47,795 nucleotides of DNA from Hyphomicrobiales bacterium (GCA_900469955.1 UBYX01000056.1:1-47795); one strand, 5' to 3'; positions 31,501-40,362 are shown, numbered from the stretch's first letter. Notes: generated from the sequence alone by a model not told the origin. A program made the numbers and translations.

Positions 31501-33453
31501 TCAATGCGCGCCGGAGCCATGAGCATTGATAATGGCGTCTGCCTCCCTGCCGTAAAGCTCCTCGAAATGATCGAAGGTCTTGGAATAGTAGCCGATGCCC
31601 TGCGTGGCGGAACGGAGTGACCTTGTTAGTTCTTCCAGCGCCCCGCCCGGCATGAGGGCGCGAAAAATATCCCAGCCTTTGGCATTTTCGTCACGGTCGA
31701 AGCCCAGAACCTGCCCCTTCAGGGATGAAACCAGGGTTACGATGCCTCCGGAAAAAATCGAGGGGATGTGGATCTCGACGCGCGACACAGGCTGCATCAG
31801 AACAGCCGATGCCTGGGACAAGGCTTGGCGGGTGCCCATCTTTGCAGCGGCACGGAATGCGAAGTCGGAACTGTCGACGGAGTGATACTGTCCGTCGGTC
31901 AAGGTCACGCCGACGTCGATGACCTGAAAGCCCAAAGGCCCCTTTTCCATGGCTTCGCGTGCACCCACCTCCACCGCGGGTATGTAGTTGCGCGGTACCG
32001 TGCCGCCTTTAACGGTTTCGGCGAAAGTGAAACCCTGGCCCCGTTCGTTCGGCTTCACGTCCAGGTGGACATCGGCGAACTGACCGGCTCCCCCGGTCTG
32101 TTTGCGGTGGCGATAATGGACGGCGGAGGGCCTGGTGATGGTCTCGCGGTAGATCGGGCTCGGGACCTCGTCCGTCACTTCCACGCGAAAGACCTCCGAG
32201 AGAGTGTTGCGCAGCTCGCGCAGATGCACAGGCCCTTGTACGCAGACCAGCATTGCGCCGGTGCCCTCTTCCTGCATGACCTTAATTCCGCGATCCGTCT
32301 CGGCGAGTTTCGCCAGCGTTGCCGACAACTTGGTTTCGTCACGCTCATTGACGGGAACCAGGATGCGCTCAAGCATAGGTGTCGGTGGCGTCGCCCAGTC
32401 GGGCGGTGGGGTGGCCTGTCCAGGCGTCAACAGCGCCGGAATGGGAATGTGGTCCGATTTGACCGCTGCGAAGATGGAGCCTGCTTGTCCGGCGGAGCCG
32501 GCTCCCTTGCCGTTCGCATTTTCCTGGATAGGTCCAAGTCCGGCGCCGTTCAAAGGGGCGCCCTGCTTCAGACCGTCGACCAGCGATCGGATGATGACGG
32601 TTTTTCCCAAATTGGCTCGATGAAAGGCATGGAAGCTTACGGCGGAGGGTTTTTCCTTCTCCAATCCCGTTGCGGTGGCAAGGCGGGCCTGCAGGGCTGC
32701 AACCGGCGGCGCTTCGTGCCGCAGGGCCTTCATCAACCGCATGACTCCGTTGGCATGAGAAGCTGAACCGAACATGACAGGGATGACCCGGTTCTCTTTC
32801 AGGATACGGGAGGCGATGCTGAACAGCGCGTCGCTTGCGGGCTCGCGATCCTCGATCAACTCCTCGAGCAGCCAGTCGTCGAACTCCGAAAACTGCTCCA
32901 GCATCTCGGTGCGCGCTTCGTGTTCCCGCTCGAGGATGTTCTGTGGCAGTTCGACCAGGGAGGACGGCTGGCCCTCGCGATAGCGCCAGGCGCGTTCCGA
33001 GATCAGGTCGCAACTGCCGACCACCTTCTCGCCTTCGCGTATTGGCACCTGCCGAAGAACGAGCGGGTGGTTCGAATAGGCCTGGAGCGCGGCAATCACG
33101 TCACGCAGGCGTCCGCGGGGTTCGTCCATCCGGTTGACGAAGAGGATGCAAGGCGTGGCCGAGGCCTCGATAGCGCGCAGATAGGGTGCCGCCAGTACCG
33201 CATCATCGGGAGACGTAGAAACGCAAAGGATGCAGGCATCGCTTGCCAGTAGTGAATCCTGTGCAACCGCGAGCGCTTCGTTGGCGCCGGGGGTGTCGAT
33301 CGCGCACCATGGCTCGTTGATGAATTCAAATTCTGAGAGGTTCAAATTGTAGGGAGAGCTGTACTTTCGGGGGGAGCCCCCCAGCGAGGCGAGTTTGGCA
33401 ACGAGTGTCGATTTACCTGTCTGTGATGGTCCCAATACCGTAAAGCAGCGCAT
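31501..33453 (-). CDS. Divergent elongation factor G-like GTPase
   Basis: A 650-residue EF-G paralogue, shorter than canonical EF-G (about 700). Walker A is 'GPSQTGKST' (8-16), G3 is 'DTPGA' (53-57) and G4 'NRMD' (107-110). Domains II-V follow, with domain III around 'TKLSATLAKLAETDRGIKVMQEEG' and domain IV with 'HRKQTGGAGQFADV' and 'DGQYHSVDSSDFAF'. Two differences stand out. The catalytic His of DTPGH is Ala57, and the segment between Walker A and G3 is about 20 residues shorter than in EF-G and lacks the RGITI switch I. ATG 33453 has 'gggagg' at ideal spacing; ATG 33468 would add five residues. It probably has a regulatory or specialised ribosomal role rather than translocation. Confidence 0.88.
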   Translation of the reverse strand: MRCFTVLGPSQTGKSTLVAKLASLGGSPRKYSSPYNLNLSEFEFINEPWCAIDTPGANEALAVAQDSLLASDACILCVSTSPDDAVLAAPYLRAIEASATPCILFVNRMDEPRGRLRDVIAALQAYSNHPLVLRQVPIREGEKVVGSCDLISERAWRYREGQPSSLVELPQNILEREHEARTEMLEQFSEFDDWLLEELIEDREPASDALFSIASRILKENRVIPVMFGSASHANGVMRLMKALRHEAPPVAALQARLATATGLEKEKPSAVSFHAFHRANLGKTVIIRSLVDGLKQGAPLNGAGLGPIQENANGKGAGSAGQAGSIFAAVKSDHIPIPALLTPGQATPPPDWATPPTPMLERILVPVNERDETKLSATLAKLAETDRGIKVMQEEGTGAMLVCVQGPVHLRELRNTLSEVFRVEVTDEVPSPIYRETITRPSAVHYRHRKQTGGAGQFADVHLDVKPNERGQGFTFAETVKGGTVPRNYIPAVEVGAREAMEKGPLGFQVIDVGVTLTDGQYHSVDSSDFAFRAAAKMGTRQALSQASAVLMQPVSRVEIHIPSIFSGGIVTLVSSLKGQVLGFDRDENAKGWDIFRALMPGGALEELTRSLRSATQGIGYYSKTFDHFEELYGREADAIINAHGSGAH

Positions 33454-33665
33454 CGGCGATCCTCCCATTGCCTAAAGCACGCATCAGAATGCCAAGAATG
33501 CCTTCAACCGAGGCGGCGATCCAGATGTTTGCATTCATTCTTAAATATGAGGGGCAGGGGCGAGGTCCATAGTTAGTTGGTCGGTGGTTGGCGCTTTTGG
33601 TCCCCACTGGTATTTCTGACGGCTTTCCGCCATATACAGCCCGAACAAACATGGAATTGATCCCG

Positions 33666-34598
33666 ATGAGCGCAGCGGTTGAATTTGCGAGGATGAACGG
33701 GCTTGGCAACAAGATCCTGGTCGTCGACATGCGCGGCCGCGCCGATAAGGTGACGCGGGAGGCCGCGATCGCGTTGAACGCCGATCCCGCCACCCAGTTC
33801 GACCAGATCATGGCGATCCATGATCCGAAGGCTCAGGGAACGGACGCCTGGATCGATATCCTCAATTCGGACGGTTCGAAGGCGCAGGCCTGCGGCAACG
33901 GCACCCGTTGCGTCGTGCAGGCACTGGCCGCCGAGACCGGCCGCAAGGCCTTCACCTTCCAGACGGTCGCCGGCATCCTGAACGCCGTCGAACACGAGGA
34001 CGGTACGATCTCGGTCGACATGGGCCGCCCGGTCTTCGACTGGAACAAGATCCCGCTGGCGGAGGAGTTCTTCGATACGAGCCGCATTGAACTGCAGATC
34101 GGGCCGATCGACGCGCCGGTACTGCATTCGCCGTCGGCCATGTCGATGGGCAATCCGCACGCGATCTTCTGGGTGACAAGCGATCCGATGGGCTTCGAGC
34201 TGGAGCGTTTCGGTCCGCTTCTCGAAAACCATCCGATGTTTCCCGAAAAGGCCAATATCACCCTGGCCCAGGTCACGTCGCATTCGGCGCTGCGCACCCG
34301 CACCTGGGAGCGTGGCGCCGGCCTGACGCTTGCCTGCGGTTCGGCCGCTTGCGCGTCTGCCGTTTCCGCCGCCCGCACCGGCCGCACCGGCCGAAAGGTG
34401 ACGATCGACGTCGCCTCCAGCCCGATCCGTCAACCGCTCGTCATCGAATGGCGCGACGACGATCACGTCGTCATGACCGGCCCGGCGGAATGGGAATGGT
34501 CCGGAAAGGTGGATCCGGTGACAGGCTCCTTCACGCGGGACGAAGAGCCCAATATCAGCGGGCAGGGACTTCCGGTCCCGGGGAGCTTGGCAAAATGA
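33666..34598 (+). CDS. dapF: Diaminopimelate epimerase
   Basis: A 310-residue PLP-independent racemase converting LL- to meso-diaminopimelate for lysine and peptidoglycan. The catalytic cysteines are Cys76 in 'AQACGNGTRC' and the second in 'LTLACGSAAC', each in the usual context. 'ARMNGLGNKILVVD' opens the protein. ATG 33666 matches related proteins; an in-frame ATG at 33651 would add five residues. The stop overlaps the mtaB start (ATGA at 34595-34598). It begins a tightly packed plus-strand operon running to the DUF2585 gene. Confidence 0.96.
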   Translation: MSAAVEFARMNGLGNKILVVDMRGRADKVTREAAIALNADPATQFDQIMAIHDPKAQGTDAWIDILNSDGSKAQACGNGTRCVVQALAAETGRKAFTFQTVAGILNAVEHEDGTISVDMGRPVFDWNKIPLAEEFFDTSRIELQIGPIDAPVLHSPSAMSMGNPHAIFWVTSDPMGFELERFGPLLENHPMFPEKANITLAQVTSHSALRTRTWERGAGLTLACGSAACASAVSAARTGRTGRKVTIDVASSPIRQPLVIEWRDDDHVVMTGPAEWEWSGKVDPVTGSFTRDEEPNISGQGLPVPGSLAK

Positions 34599-35881
34599 GC
34601 GGCGTGGAGGTCATCACCTTCGGCTGTCGGCTCAACACCTATGAATCGGAAGTGATGCGGGCCGAAGCCGAAAAGGCGGGGCTCAACAACGCCGTGCTGG
34701 TCAATACCTGCGCCGTCACCGGCGAGGCGGTGCGCCAAGCTCGCCAGGCGATCCGTCGTGCGCGGCGGGAAAATCCGCATGCCCGCATCATCGTCACCGG
34801 CTGTGCCGCCCAGACCGAAAAGCAGGCCTTTGCCGAAATGGCCGAAGTCGACGCCGTGCTCGGCAACGAGGAGAAGCTGAAGAGCGCTTCCTATCGCGAC
34901 CTGCCGGATTTTGGCGTCGCTGCGGAAGAGAAACTGCGCGTCAACGACATCATGAGCGTCAAGGCGACTGCACCTCAGATGGTGAAGCACATCGACGGGC
35001 ATGTGCGGGCCTTCATCCAAGTGCAGAACGGCTGCGACCACCGCTGTACCTTCTGCATCATCCCCTATGGTCGGGGCAATTCCCGCTCGGTGCCGATGGG
35101 TGCCGTCGTGGATCAGGCCCGCAAGCTCACGGAAAGTGGCTATCGCGAAATTGTGCTGACCGGCGTCGACGCCACAAGCTATGGTGGCGACCTTCCCGGG
35201 CAGCCGTCGCTCGGATATCTCGCAAAGACGCTTCTGAGGCAGGTGCCGGACATCCTCCGACTTCGCCTGTCCTCCATCGACAGCATCGAAGCCGACAAGC
35301 ATCTCTGGGACCTGATCGCCGAAGAACCTCGCTTCATGCCGCACCTGCATCTGTCGCTGCAGCATGGCGACAACCTGATCCTGAAACGGATGAAGCGCCG
35401 TCATTCACGCGCTGAGGCACTGGCCTTCACGGAACAGGCGCGTCGCTTGAGGCCCGAGATCGCGTTCGGCGCAGACATGATCGCCGGATTCCCGACCGAG
35501 ACGCAAGAGATGTTCGAGAATGCCGCGACCCTGGCGGAAGAGGCGGGCATTTCCTTCCTGCATGTCTTTCCCTACAGCCCCCGGCCGGGCACGCCGGCGG
35601 CGCGGATGCCGCAACTCGACCGCGGGCTGATCAAGCAGCGTGCCGCCCGTCTTCGTGCACGAGGCGAGGCCCTGCATCGCAGCCATCTCGACCGTATGAT
35701 AGGCACTGAGCAGACGATCATAGTCGAGAACAACGGCATGGCGCACACGGAAAACTTTTCGCTGGTTGCAGCGCCGGGGCTTATTCCCCGCGACCTCAAG
35801 CGCGTTATCATTACCGGGCACAACGGCAAGCATCTGGAAATGCAGGTCGCGCCGGCCCTTGCCTCATCTCGGGCAGCATAA
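34595..35881 (+). CDS. mtaB: tRNA t6A37 methylthiotransferase MtaB
   Basis: A 428-residue radical-SAM enzyme that adds a methylthio group to t6A at tRNA position 37. The N-terminal UPF0004 domain carries three cysteines for the auxiliary cluster ('TFGCRLN', 'NTCAVTG', 'VTGCAAQT'). The radical-SAM CxxxCxxC is in 'NGCDHRCTFCIIPYGRG', and a C-terminal TRAM-like region ends the protein. The pattern 'GNSRSVPMGAVVDQ' and the overall length favour MtaB over MiaB or RimO. It is translationally coupled to dapF and followed by ftsY after 18 bases. Confidence 0.94.
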   Translation: MSGVEVITFGCRLNTYESEVMRAEAEKAGLNNAVLVNTCAVTGEAVRQARQAIRRARRENPHARIIVTGCAAQTEKQAFAEMAEVDAVLGNEEKLKSASYRDLPDFGVAAEEKLRVNDIMSVKATAPQMVKHIDGHVRAFIQVQNGCDHRCTFCIIPYGRGNSRSVPMGAVVDQARKLTESGYREIVLTGVDATSYGGDLPGQPSLGYLAKTLLRQVPDILRLRLSSIDSIEADKHLWDLIAEEPRFMPHLHLSLQHGDNLILKRMKRRHSRAEALAFTEQARRLRPEIAFGADMIAGFPTETQEMFENAATLAEEAGISFLHVFPYSPRPGTPAARMPQLDRGLIKQRAARLRARGEALHRSHLDRMIGTEQTIIVENNGMAHTENFSLVAAPGLIPRDLKRVIITGHNGKHLEMQVAPALASSRAA

Positions 35882-35899
35882 ACGGAAGACGGATCTCTT

Positions 35900-37477
35900 A
35901 TGGCATTGAGCTTCATCAAACGCGTCTTCACCTTCGGAAAACCTGTCGAGGAGGAGACGCCTGAGGCAGAAAAGCTGAATGAGTTGGGCTCTCTCCAGGC
36001 CGAACTCGAGCCGAAGTCGCGGCACGAAGACTTGCCGGTTTCGCCCGTCGATCCTGTCGCGCCGACGGAGATCGAGACTGCCGGTGGCCCGGTTGCGGAT
36101 CGGGCAGCGGAAAACGTCACGGAGCCGGAAGCCGAAAATGCGACCGCCGCCATCCTTCCGGGCGTCGAAGCCGCACCCGATATCGGAATGGTGCCGTTGT
36201 CCTTGCTGCAGGCGGAAGCCGAGGCGGAGGAAGGCGAACAAGAGGCTGCCTCTCCGGAAGCACGCCCCTCTGTCCTGCCGGACATCTCCCCCTCAAGGGG
36301 AGAGATCACGGATGCACCGGCCTCTTCTGCATCTGACATTGGCGATGTGGATTCCGACACTGTTTCCACGCGTTCCGGGCTCGCTTTGGAACGAGGAGCA
36401 AGCCACGATTCCATCTCCCCCTCTGAGGGGGAGATGCCCAGCAGGACAGAGGGGGGTGTTGCTCCGAGTGAAGTGGCCCGCACCGAACCCGTCCTCCCCA
36501 AAGGCTTTTCCACTGCCCGCCTGGAACCCCAAACCGCCCCGGTCGCTCCCGCGCCTAAACTTACTTGGTTCCAGCGGCTCCGCGCCGGTCTTGCGCGCAC
36601 CTCGTCGCAACTCACCGGCCAGATCACGGCGCTCTTCACCAAGCGCAAGCTGGACGAAGACACGCTGGAGGAGCTGGAGGATCTGCTGATTCAGGCGGAT
36701 CTCGGCGTCGAGACGGCGATGCGCATCACCGGGGCGCTATCGTCCGAACGCTACGGCAAGGACGTCACCGGCGAAGACGTATCCCGGATCATGGCTGCCG
36801 AGATCACCAAGGTCCTGTCGCCGGTCGCCAAGCCGCTGCAGCTCGACCTCAACCACAAGCCGCATGTCATCCTCGTCGTCGGCGTCAACGGGACCGGCAA
36901 GACCACGACGATCGGCAAGCTCGCGGCAAAACTCTCCGGCTCGGGGCTCAAGGTGATGCTCGCCGCCGGCGATACGTTCCGTGCCGCGGCGATCGAGCAG
37001 CTGAAGATCTGGGCGGACCGGACGGGTTCGGAATTCATCGGCACCAAGCTGGGTGCCGATGCTGCCGGGCTTGCCTATGACGCCTACGAGCAGGCGCGTG
37101 CCAAGAAAAGCGATGTCTTGATCATCGACACGGCCGGCCGGCTGCAGAACCGCACGGAGCTGATGGCGGAGCTCGAAAAGATCGTTCGCGTGCTCGGCAA
37201 GCTCGATCCCGATGCGCCGCACACCGTGCTTCAGACCCTCGACGCCACGACCGGTCAGAATGCCCTGCAGCAGGTCGAGATCTTCCGCAATGTCGCCGGC
37301 GTCACCGGCCTGATTATGACGAAACTCGACGGCACCGCGCGCGGCGGCATTCTGGTGGCGATTGCCGCCAAGCACAAGCTGCCGGTCTATTTCATCGGTG
37401 TCGGCGAAGGCGTGGATGATCTGGAGCCTTTTGAGGCGGGAGATTTTGCGCAGGCCATTGCCGGTTTGACGCATTGA
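35900..37477 (+). CDS. ftsY: SRP receptor FtsY
   Basis: A 525-residue SRP receptor GTPase at the inner membrane, partner of Ffh. Residues 1-220 form a long acidic A domain. The N domain starts near 'LTWFQRLRAGLARTSSQLTGQI', and the G domain has G1 'GVNGTGKTTTIGKLAAKL' (from about 328), 'DTFRAAAIEQL', 'DTAGRLQNR' and 'TKLDGTARGG'. Residues about 122-186 are encoded by an inserted mosaic repeat (36265-36456), giving 'ISPSRGEI' and 'ISPSEGEM' peptides. The insertion keeps the frame and lies in the tolerant A domain. The stop overlaps the yciB start by one base. Confidence 0.97.
   Translation: MALSFIKRVFTFGKPVEEETPEAEKLNELGSLQAELEPKSRHEDLPVSPVDPVAPTEIETAGGPVADRAAENVTEPEAENATAAILPGVEAAPDIGMVPLSLLQAEAEAEEGEQEAASPEARPSVLPDISPSRGEITDAPASSASDIGDVDSDTVSTRSGLALERGASHDSISPSEGEMPSRTEGGVAPSEVARTEPVLPKGFSTARLEPQTAPVAPAPKLTWFQRLRAGLARTSSQLTGQITALFTKRKLDEDTLEELEDLLIQADLGVETAMRITGALSSERYGKDVTGEDVSRIMAAEITKVLSPVAKPLQLDLNHKPHVILVVGVNGTGKTTTIGKLAAKLSGSGLKVMLAAGDTFRAAAIEQLKIWADRTGSEFIGTKLGADAAGLAYDAYEQARAKKSDVLIIDTAGRLQNRTELMAELEKIVRVLGKLDPDAPHTVLQTLDATTGQNALQQVEIFRNVAGVTGLIMTKLDGTARGGILVAIAAKHKLPVYFIGVGEGVDDLEPFEAGDFAQAIAGLTH
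36265..36456. repeat. In-frame mosaic palindromic repeat within ftsY
   Basis: Two inverted copies of one roughly 43-base unit: 36265-36307 (opening cccctctgtcctgccgga) and the complement at 36413-36456. They flank about 105 bases of unique sequence. The second copy contains a perfect 11-bp stem (atctccccctc / gagggggagat, 36413-36435). The unit resembles, from memory, the 'ctctgtcctgccgg-catctcccc' elements seen between genes in many rhizobial genomes. Here it is translated as part of FtsY. Confidence 0.8.
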
Positions 37478-38181
37478 TGACACAGAAAGACGATTTGGCT
37501 TTGCAAAAGAAAGCCGCGAAGTTGGGACCCATGCAGAGCATCGAAAGCGACATCACGCCGACAAAGGAAGAAAAGCAGCATCCGATGCTGAAGCTGGCGC
37601 TGGAAATCGGCCCGCTTCTCGTCTTCTTTTTCGGCAACCTCCGTGGCGAATGGCTGGTGTCGAAATTTCCGGCTCTTTCGGCGATCGGCGGCCCGCTGCT
37701 TGTTGCAACGGCGCTTTTCATGATTGCGACCGTCATTTCACTCGTCATTTCCAAGATCGTCTTCCACCACCTGCCCGTCATGCCTTTCGTTTCCGGCATT
37801 GTGGTCCTGATCTTTGGCTCGCTGTCGATCTGGCTGCAGGACGAGACCTTCATCAAGATGAAGCCGACGATCGTCAATTCGCTGTTCGGCGTGACGCTGC
37901 TCGTCGGCCTGATGTTCGGCAAGTCATTGCTCGGTTATGTCTTCAACGCGGCCTTTCAGCTCGACGAGACCGGTTGGAAAAAGCTTACATTTCGGTGGGG
38001 TCTGTTCTTTCTGGTGCTTGCAGTCATGAACGAGGTGGTCTGGCGCAATTTCTCCGACGCCGTCTGGATCAATTTCAAGGTCTGGGGCACGATGCCGATC
38101 ACCATCGCCTTCACGCTTGCGCAGATGCCGCTCATCATGCGGCACACCATTACCGAACCTGTCGCGGAAACCGAAAAGTGA
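37477..38181 (+). CDS. yciB: Intracellular septation protein A family (YciB/IspZ)
   Basis: A 234-residue inner-membrane protein with about six helices. The family signature 'LALEIGPLLVFFFGNLRGEW' opens the first helix, with 'KPTIVNSLFGVTLLVGLMFGKSLLGYVF' and 'TFRWGLFFLVLAVMNEVVWRNFS' after it. Homologues affect cell-envelope integrity and division by an undefined mechanism. ATG 37477 shares a base with the ftsY stop (TGATG). An in-frame ATG at 37531 would shorten the hydrophilic N terminus by 18 residues. It is coupled at its end to the DUF2585 gene (GTGA). Confidence 0.9.
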   Translation: MTQKDDLALQKKAAKLGPMQSIESDITPTKEEKQHPMLKLALEIGPLLVFFFGNLRGEWLVSKFPALSAIGGPLLVATALFMIATVISLVISKIVFHHLPVMPFVSGIVVLIFGSLSIWLQDETFIKMKPTIVNSLFGVTLLVGLMFGKSLLGYVFNAAFQLDETGWKKLTFRWGLFFLVLAVMNEVVWRNFSDAVWINFKVWGTMPITIAFTLAQMPLIMRHTITEPVAETEK

Positions 38182-38768
38182 CGACAGCCGATCTTTCCGA
38201 TTCCGCTTCGTCTTCCAGGCGCTGGCTGTTTGCCGCTCTTGCCCTCTTCCTGCTGCAGATTGCCGTGCTCTATGCCATGGGCCGGATCCCGATCTGCGAA
38301 TGCGGTTATGTGAAGCTGTGGGAAGGCGGGGTGAATTCCAGCGGCAACTCGCAGCATCTTTCGGACTGGTACACCCCGTCCCACATCATCCACGGCTTCC
38401 TTTTCTATGGTCTCGGCTGGCTTCTCTTTCGGCGCGCGCCGCTTACTGCGCGGCTGTCGCTCGCGGTGCTGATCGAGGCTGCATGGGAAGTGTTGGAAAA
38501 CACGCCGCTGGTGATCGACCGCTACCGGACGGCGACCATGGCGCTCGGCTATACCGGCGACAGCATCCTGAATTCCGCAATGGACACGGTCTTCATGGCG
38601 CTCGGCTTCTTCGCCGCGGCCCGCTTGCCGGTCTGGCTGACGATCGCAGTCGCGATCTTCTTCGAGCTAGCGACCGGTTATATCATCCGCGACAACCTGA
38701 CGCTCAACGTGCTCATGCTCGTCTGGCCGGTCGATGCGGTGCGGGAGTGGCAGGCGGCGATGCCCTGA
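38178..38768 (+). CDS. DUF2585 (UPF0314) membrane protein
   Basis: A 196-residue membrane protein of the DUF2585 family, found mainly in alphaproteobacteria. It has a first helix 'WLFAALALFLLQIAVLYAMGR', the conserved 'CECGYVKLWEGGVNSSGNSQHLSDWYTPSHIIHGFLFYGL' with two Cys and two His, then three more helices and 'YIIRDNLTLNVLMLVWPVDAVREWQ'. The motif EAAWEVLENTP lies between. The function is unknown. The start is GTG at 38178, overlapping the yciB stop by four bases. Its stop codon abuts the ccmG stop on the other strand with no gap. Confidence 0.88.
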   Translation: MTTADLSDSASSSRRWLFAALALFLLQIAVLYAMGRIPICECGYVKLWEGGVNSSGNSQHLSDWYTPSHIIHGFLFYGLGWLLFRRAPLTARLSLAVLIEAAWEVLENTPLVIDRYRTATMALGYTGDSILNSAMDTVFMALGFFAAARLPVWLTIAVAIFFELATGYIIRDNLTLNVLMLVWPVDAVREWQAAMP

Positions 38769-39371
38769 TCACTTGCCGGCGGCGGCTTTTTCTATCGCCG
38801 GCATAAGGTCCTGAGTGAGGCTGCGCTCGTCGAAGGGGCCGACCTTCTTGTAGAGGATCGTGCCGTCCGGCCCGACCAGATAGCTTTCGGGAATACCGTA
38901 GACACCCCAGTCGATCGCGGCCTTGCCGTTTGGATCGACGCCGATCGCCTTGTAGGGATTGCCGAGCTCGCCGAGGAAACGCAGCGCATTGTCGTTGCGA
39001 TCCTTGTAGTTGATGCCGACGATCGTCAGCCGTCCGTCCTTCGCCAGTTCTTTGAGGATGGGATGTTCCTGCCGGCAGGGCACGCACCAGGAGGCGAAGA
39101 CGTTCACCAGCGTCAGCTTGCCGGCAATCGCGGCGTCAGCAAGCGCGGCGGTATTCGATCCCTCAAGCGGCGGCAGCGAAAGCGACGGCGCCTTCTTTCC
39201 GATGAGCGCCGAAGGGATGGCGGAAATGTCGCGGCCGTTGACGTCCTGGTCATAGAGCATCTTGCCGGCCACTGCCGCAAAGCCCAGAAAAATCAGGAGG
39301 GGCAAGAGGGCGAGGGCGTAACGGGAGAGGCCTTTGCGTTGGGTCGGCTGGCTTTCGGTCTCGGTGCTCAT
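38769..39371 (-). CDS. ccmG: Thiol:disulfide interchange protein CcmG (DsbE)
   Basis: A 200-residue membrane-anchored thioredoxin-like reductase that reduces apocytochrome c heme-binding cysteines in the periplasm. A single N-terminal helix 'ALALLPLLIFLGFAAVAGKML' anchors it; the active site is 'FASWCVPCRQEHP' and the family insert 'YKDRNDNALRFLGELGNPYKAIGVDPNG' follows. 'YGIPESYLVGPDG' has the cis-Pro region. Its start overlaps the ccmD stop by four bases. It is the last gene of the ccmABCDG operon. Confidence 0.95.
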   Translation of the reverse strand: MSTETESQPTQRKGLSRYALALLPLLIFLGFAAVAGKMLYDQDVNGRDISAIPSALIGKKAPSLSLPPLEGSNTAALADAAIAGKLTLVNVFASWCVPCRQEHPILKELAKDGRLTIVGINYKDRNDNALRFLGELGNPYKAIGVDPNGKAAIDWGVYGIPESYLVGPDGTILYKKVGPFDERSLTQDLMPAIEKAAAGK

Positions 39372-39553
39372 GGCTTGTAACTCTGGGCCGCATCACCTTT
39401 GGGCTGCGAAGATCGACGGCCGATGCCTGAGGCTTCCAGTTCCGCCAGCTCCCTTCGGCGGGCGCGGCCGTCGAGCCAAACCCAGCCGATTAGACAGAGC
39501 GCTACCGAAGCCGTCACCGAATAGGACAGGGCAATGTAGAATGTATGCGTCAT
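39368..39553 (-). CDS. ccmD: Heme exporter protein CcmD
   Basis: A 61-residue protein with a single membrane helix ('YIALSYSVTASVALCLIGWVWLD') and a basic cytoplasmic tail, as in CcmD, which helps release holo-CcmE from the CcmABC complex. Sequence conservation in CcmD is low; position between ccmC and ccmG secures the call. ATG 39553 lies 7 bases after the ccmC stop. It overlaps ccmG by four bases. Confidence 0.88.
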   Translation of the reverse strand: MTHTFYIALSYSVTASVALCLIGWVWLDGRARRRELAELEASGIGRRSSQPKGDAAQSYKP

Positions 39554-39560
39554 TGGCTTC

Positions 39561-40319
39561 TCATGCCTCCCGTCCGGCCGCGCGGGCGGCAAGCCGCCGT
39601 TGAGCGGCAACGCGGCGTCGCCAGATTTCGTTTCGCATCGCGGCGATGTGCAGCGTGAAGAACAGCAACGTGAAGGCGATCGCCATCACAAGCAGCGGCC
39701 AGAGGAACTCGCCGTCGATGGTCGGGCCATCCAGGCGGATGACGCTTGCCGGCTGGTGCAGCGTATTCCACCAGTCGACCGAGAACTTGATGATCGGGAT
39801 GTTGACGAAGCCGACTAGGATGAGGACGGCCGAAACACGCGCCGCCTTGGACGGATCGTCCATCGCGCGATTGAGTGCAATCAGGCCGAGATACATCAGA
39901 AAGAGCACGAAAACGGAGGTCAGCCTTGCGTCCCATACCCACCATGTCCCCCACATGGGCCTGCCCCAGAGCGAGCCGGTCGCAAGCGCGATCAGCGTGA
40001 AGGCGGCGCCCAGCGGTGCGGCGGCCTTGTGGCTGACGTCGGCGAGCGGATGGCGCCAGACCAGAGTTCCGATCGCCGAGAGCGCCATCACCGAATAACA
40101 CATCATCGACAGCCAGGCGGCCGGAACATGCACATACATGATGCGTACGGTCTGGCCCTGCTGATAGTCCCCCTCGGTCGCGAAGCTCAGATAGAGGCCG
40201 ATGGCAAAGAGACTTGCGGTGACGGCCGCCATCCAGGGCAGGATGCGCGCAGCAAGCGCCAGAAACCGCGTCGGGTTGGCAAGATCGCTCAGTTTGGTGA
40301 TGGCAAGACTTTCGGTCAT
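39561..40319 (-). CDS. ccmC: Heme transporter permease CcmC
   Basis: A 252-residue, six-helix protein of the heme-handling family that loads heme onto CcmE. The tryptophan-rich periplasmic motif is 'LWGRPMWGTWWVWDARLTS', and flanking histidines lie in 'MYVHVPAAWLSM' and 'WWNTLHQPASVI'. Length is normal. It is preceded by ccmB with a 43-base gap and followed by ccmD. Confidence 0.96.
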   Translation of the reverse strand: MTESLAITKLSDLANPTRFLALAARILPWMAAVTASLFAIGLYLSFATEGDYQQGQTVRIMYVHVPAAWLSMMCYSVMALSAIGTLVWRHPLADVSHKAAAPLGAAFTLIALATGSLWGRPMWGTWWVWDARLTSVFVLFLMYLGLIALNRAMDDPSKAARVSAVLILVGFVNIPIIKFSVDWWNTLHQPASVIRLDGPTIDGEFLWPLLVMAIAFTLLFFTLHIAAMRNEIWRRRVAAQRRLAARAAGREA

Positions 40320-40362
40320 GAGCGCTTTCTAATCAAAGTCGCGGGCGGCATGTTGATTCTAG

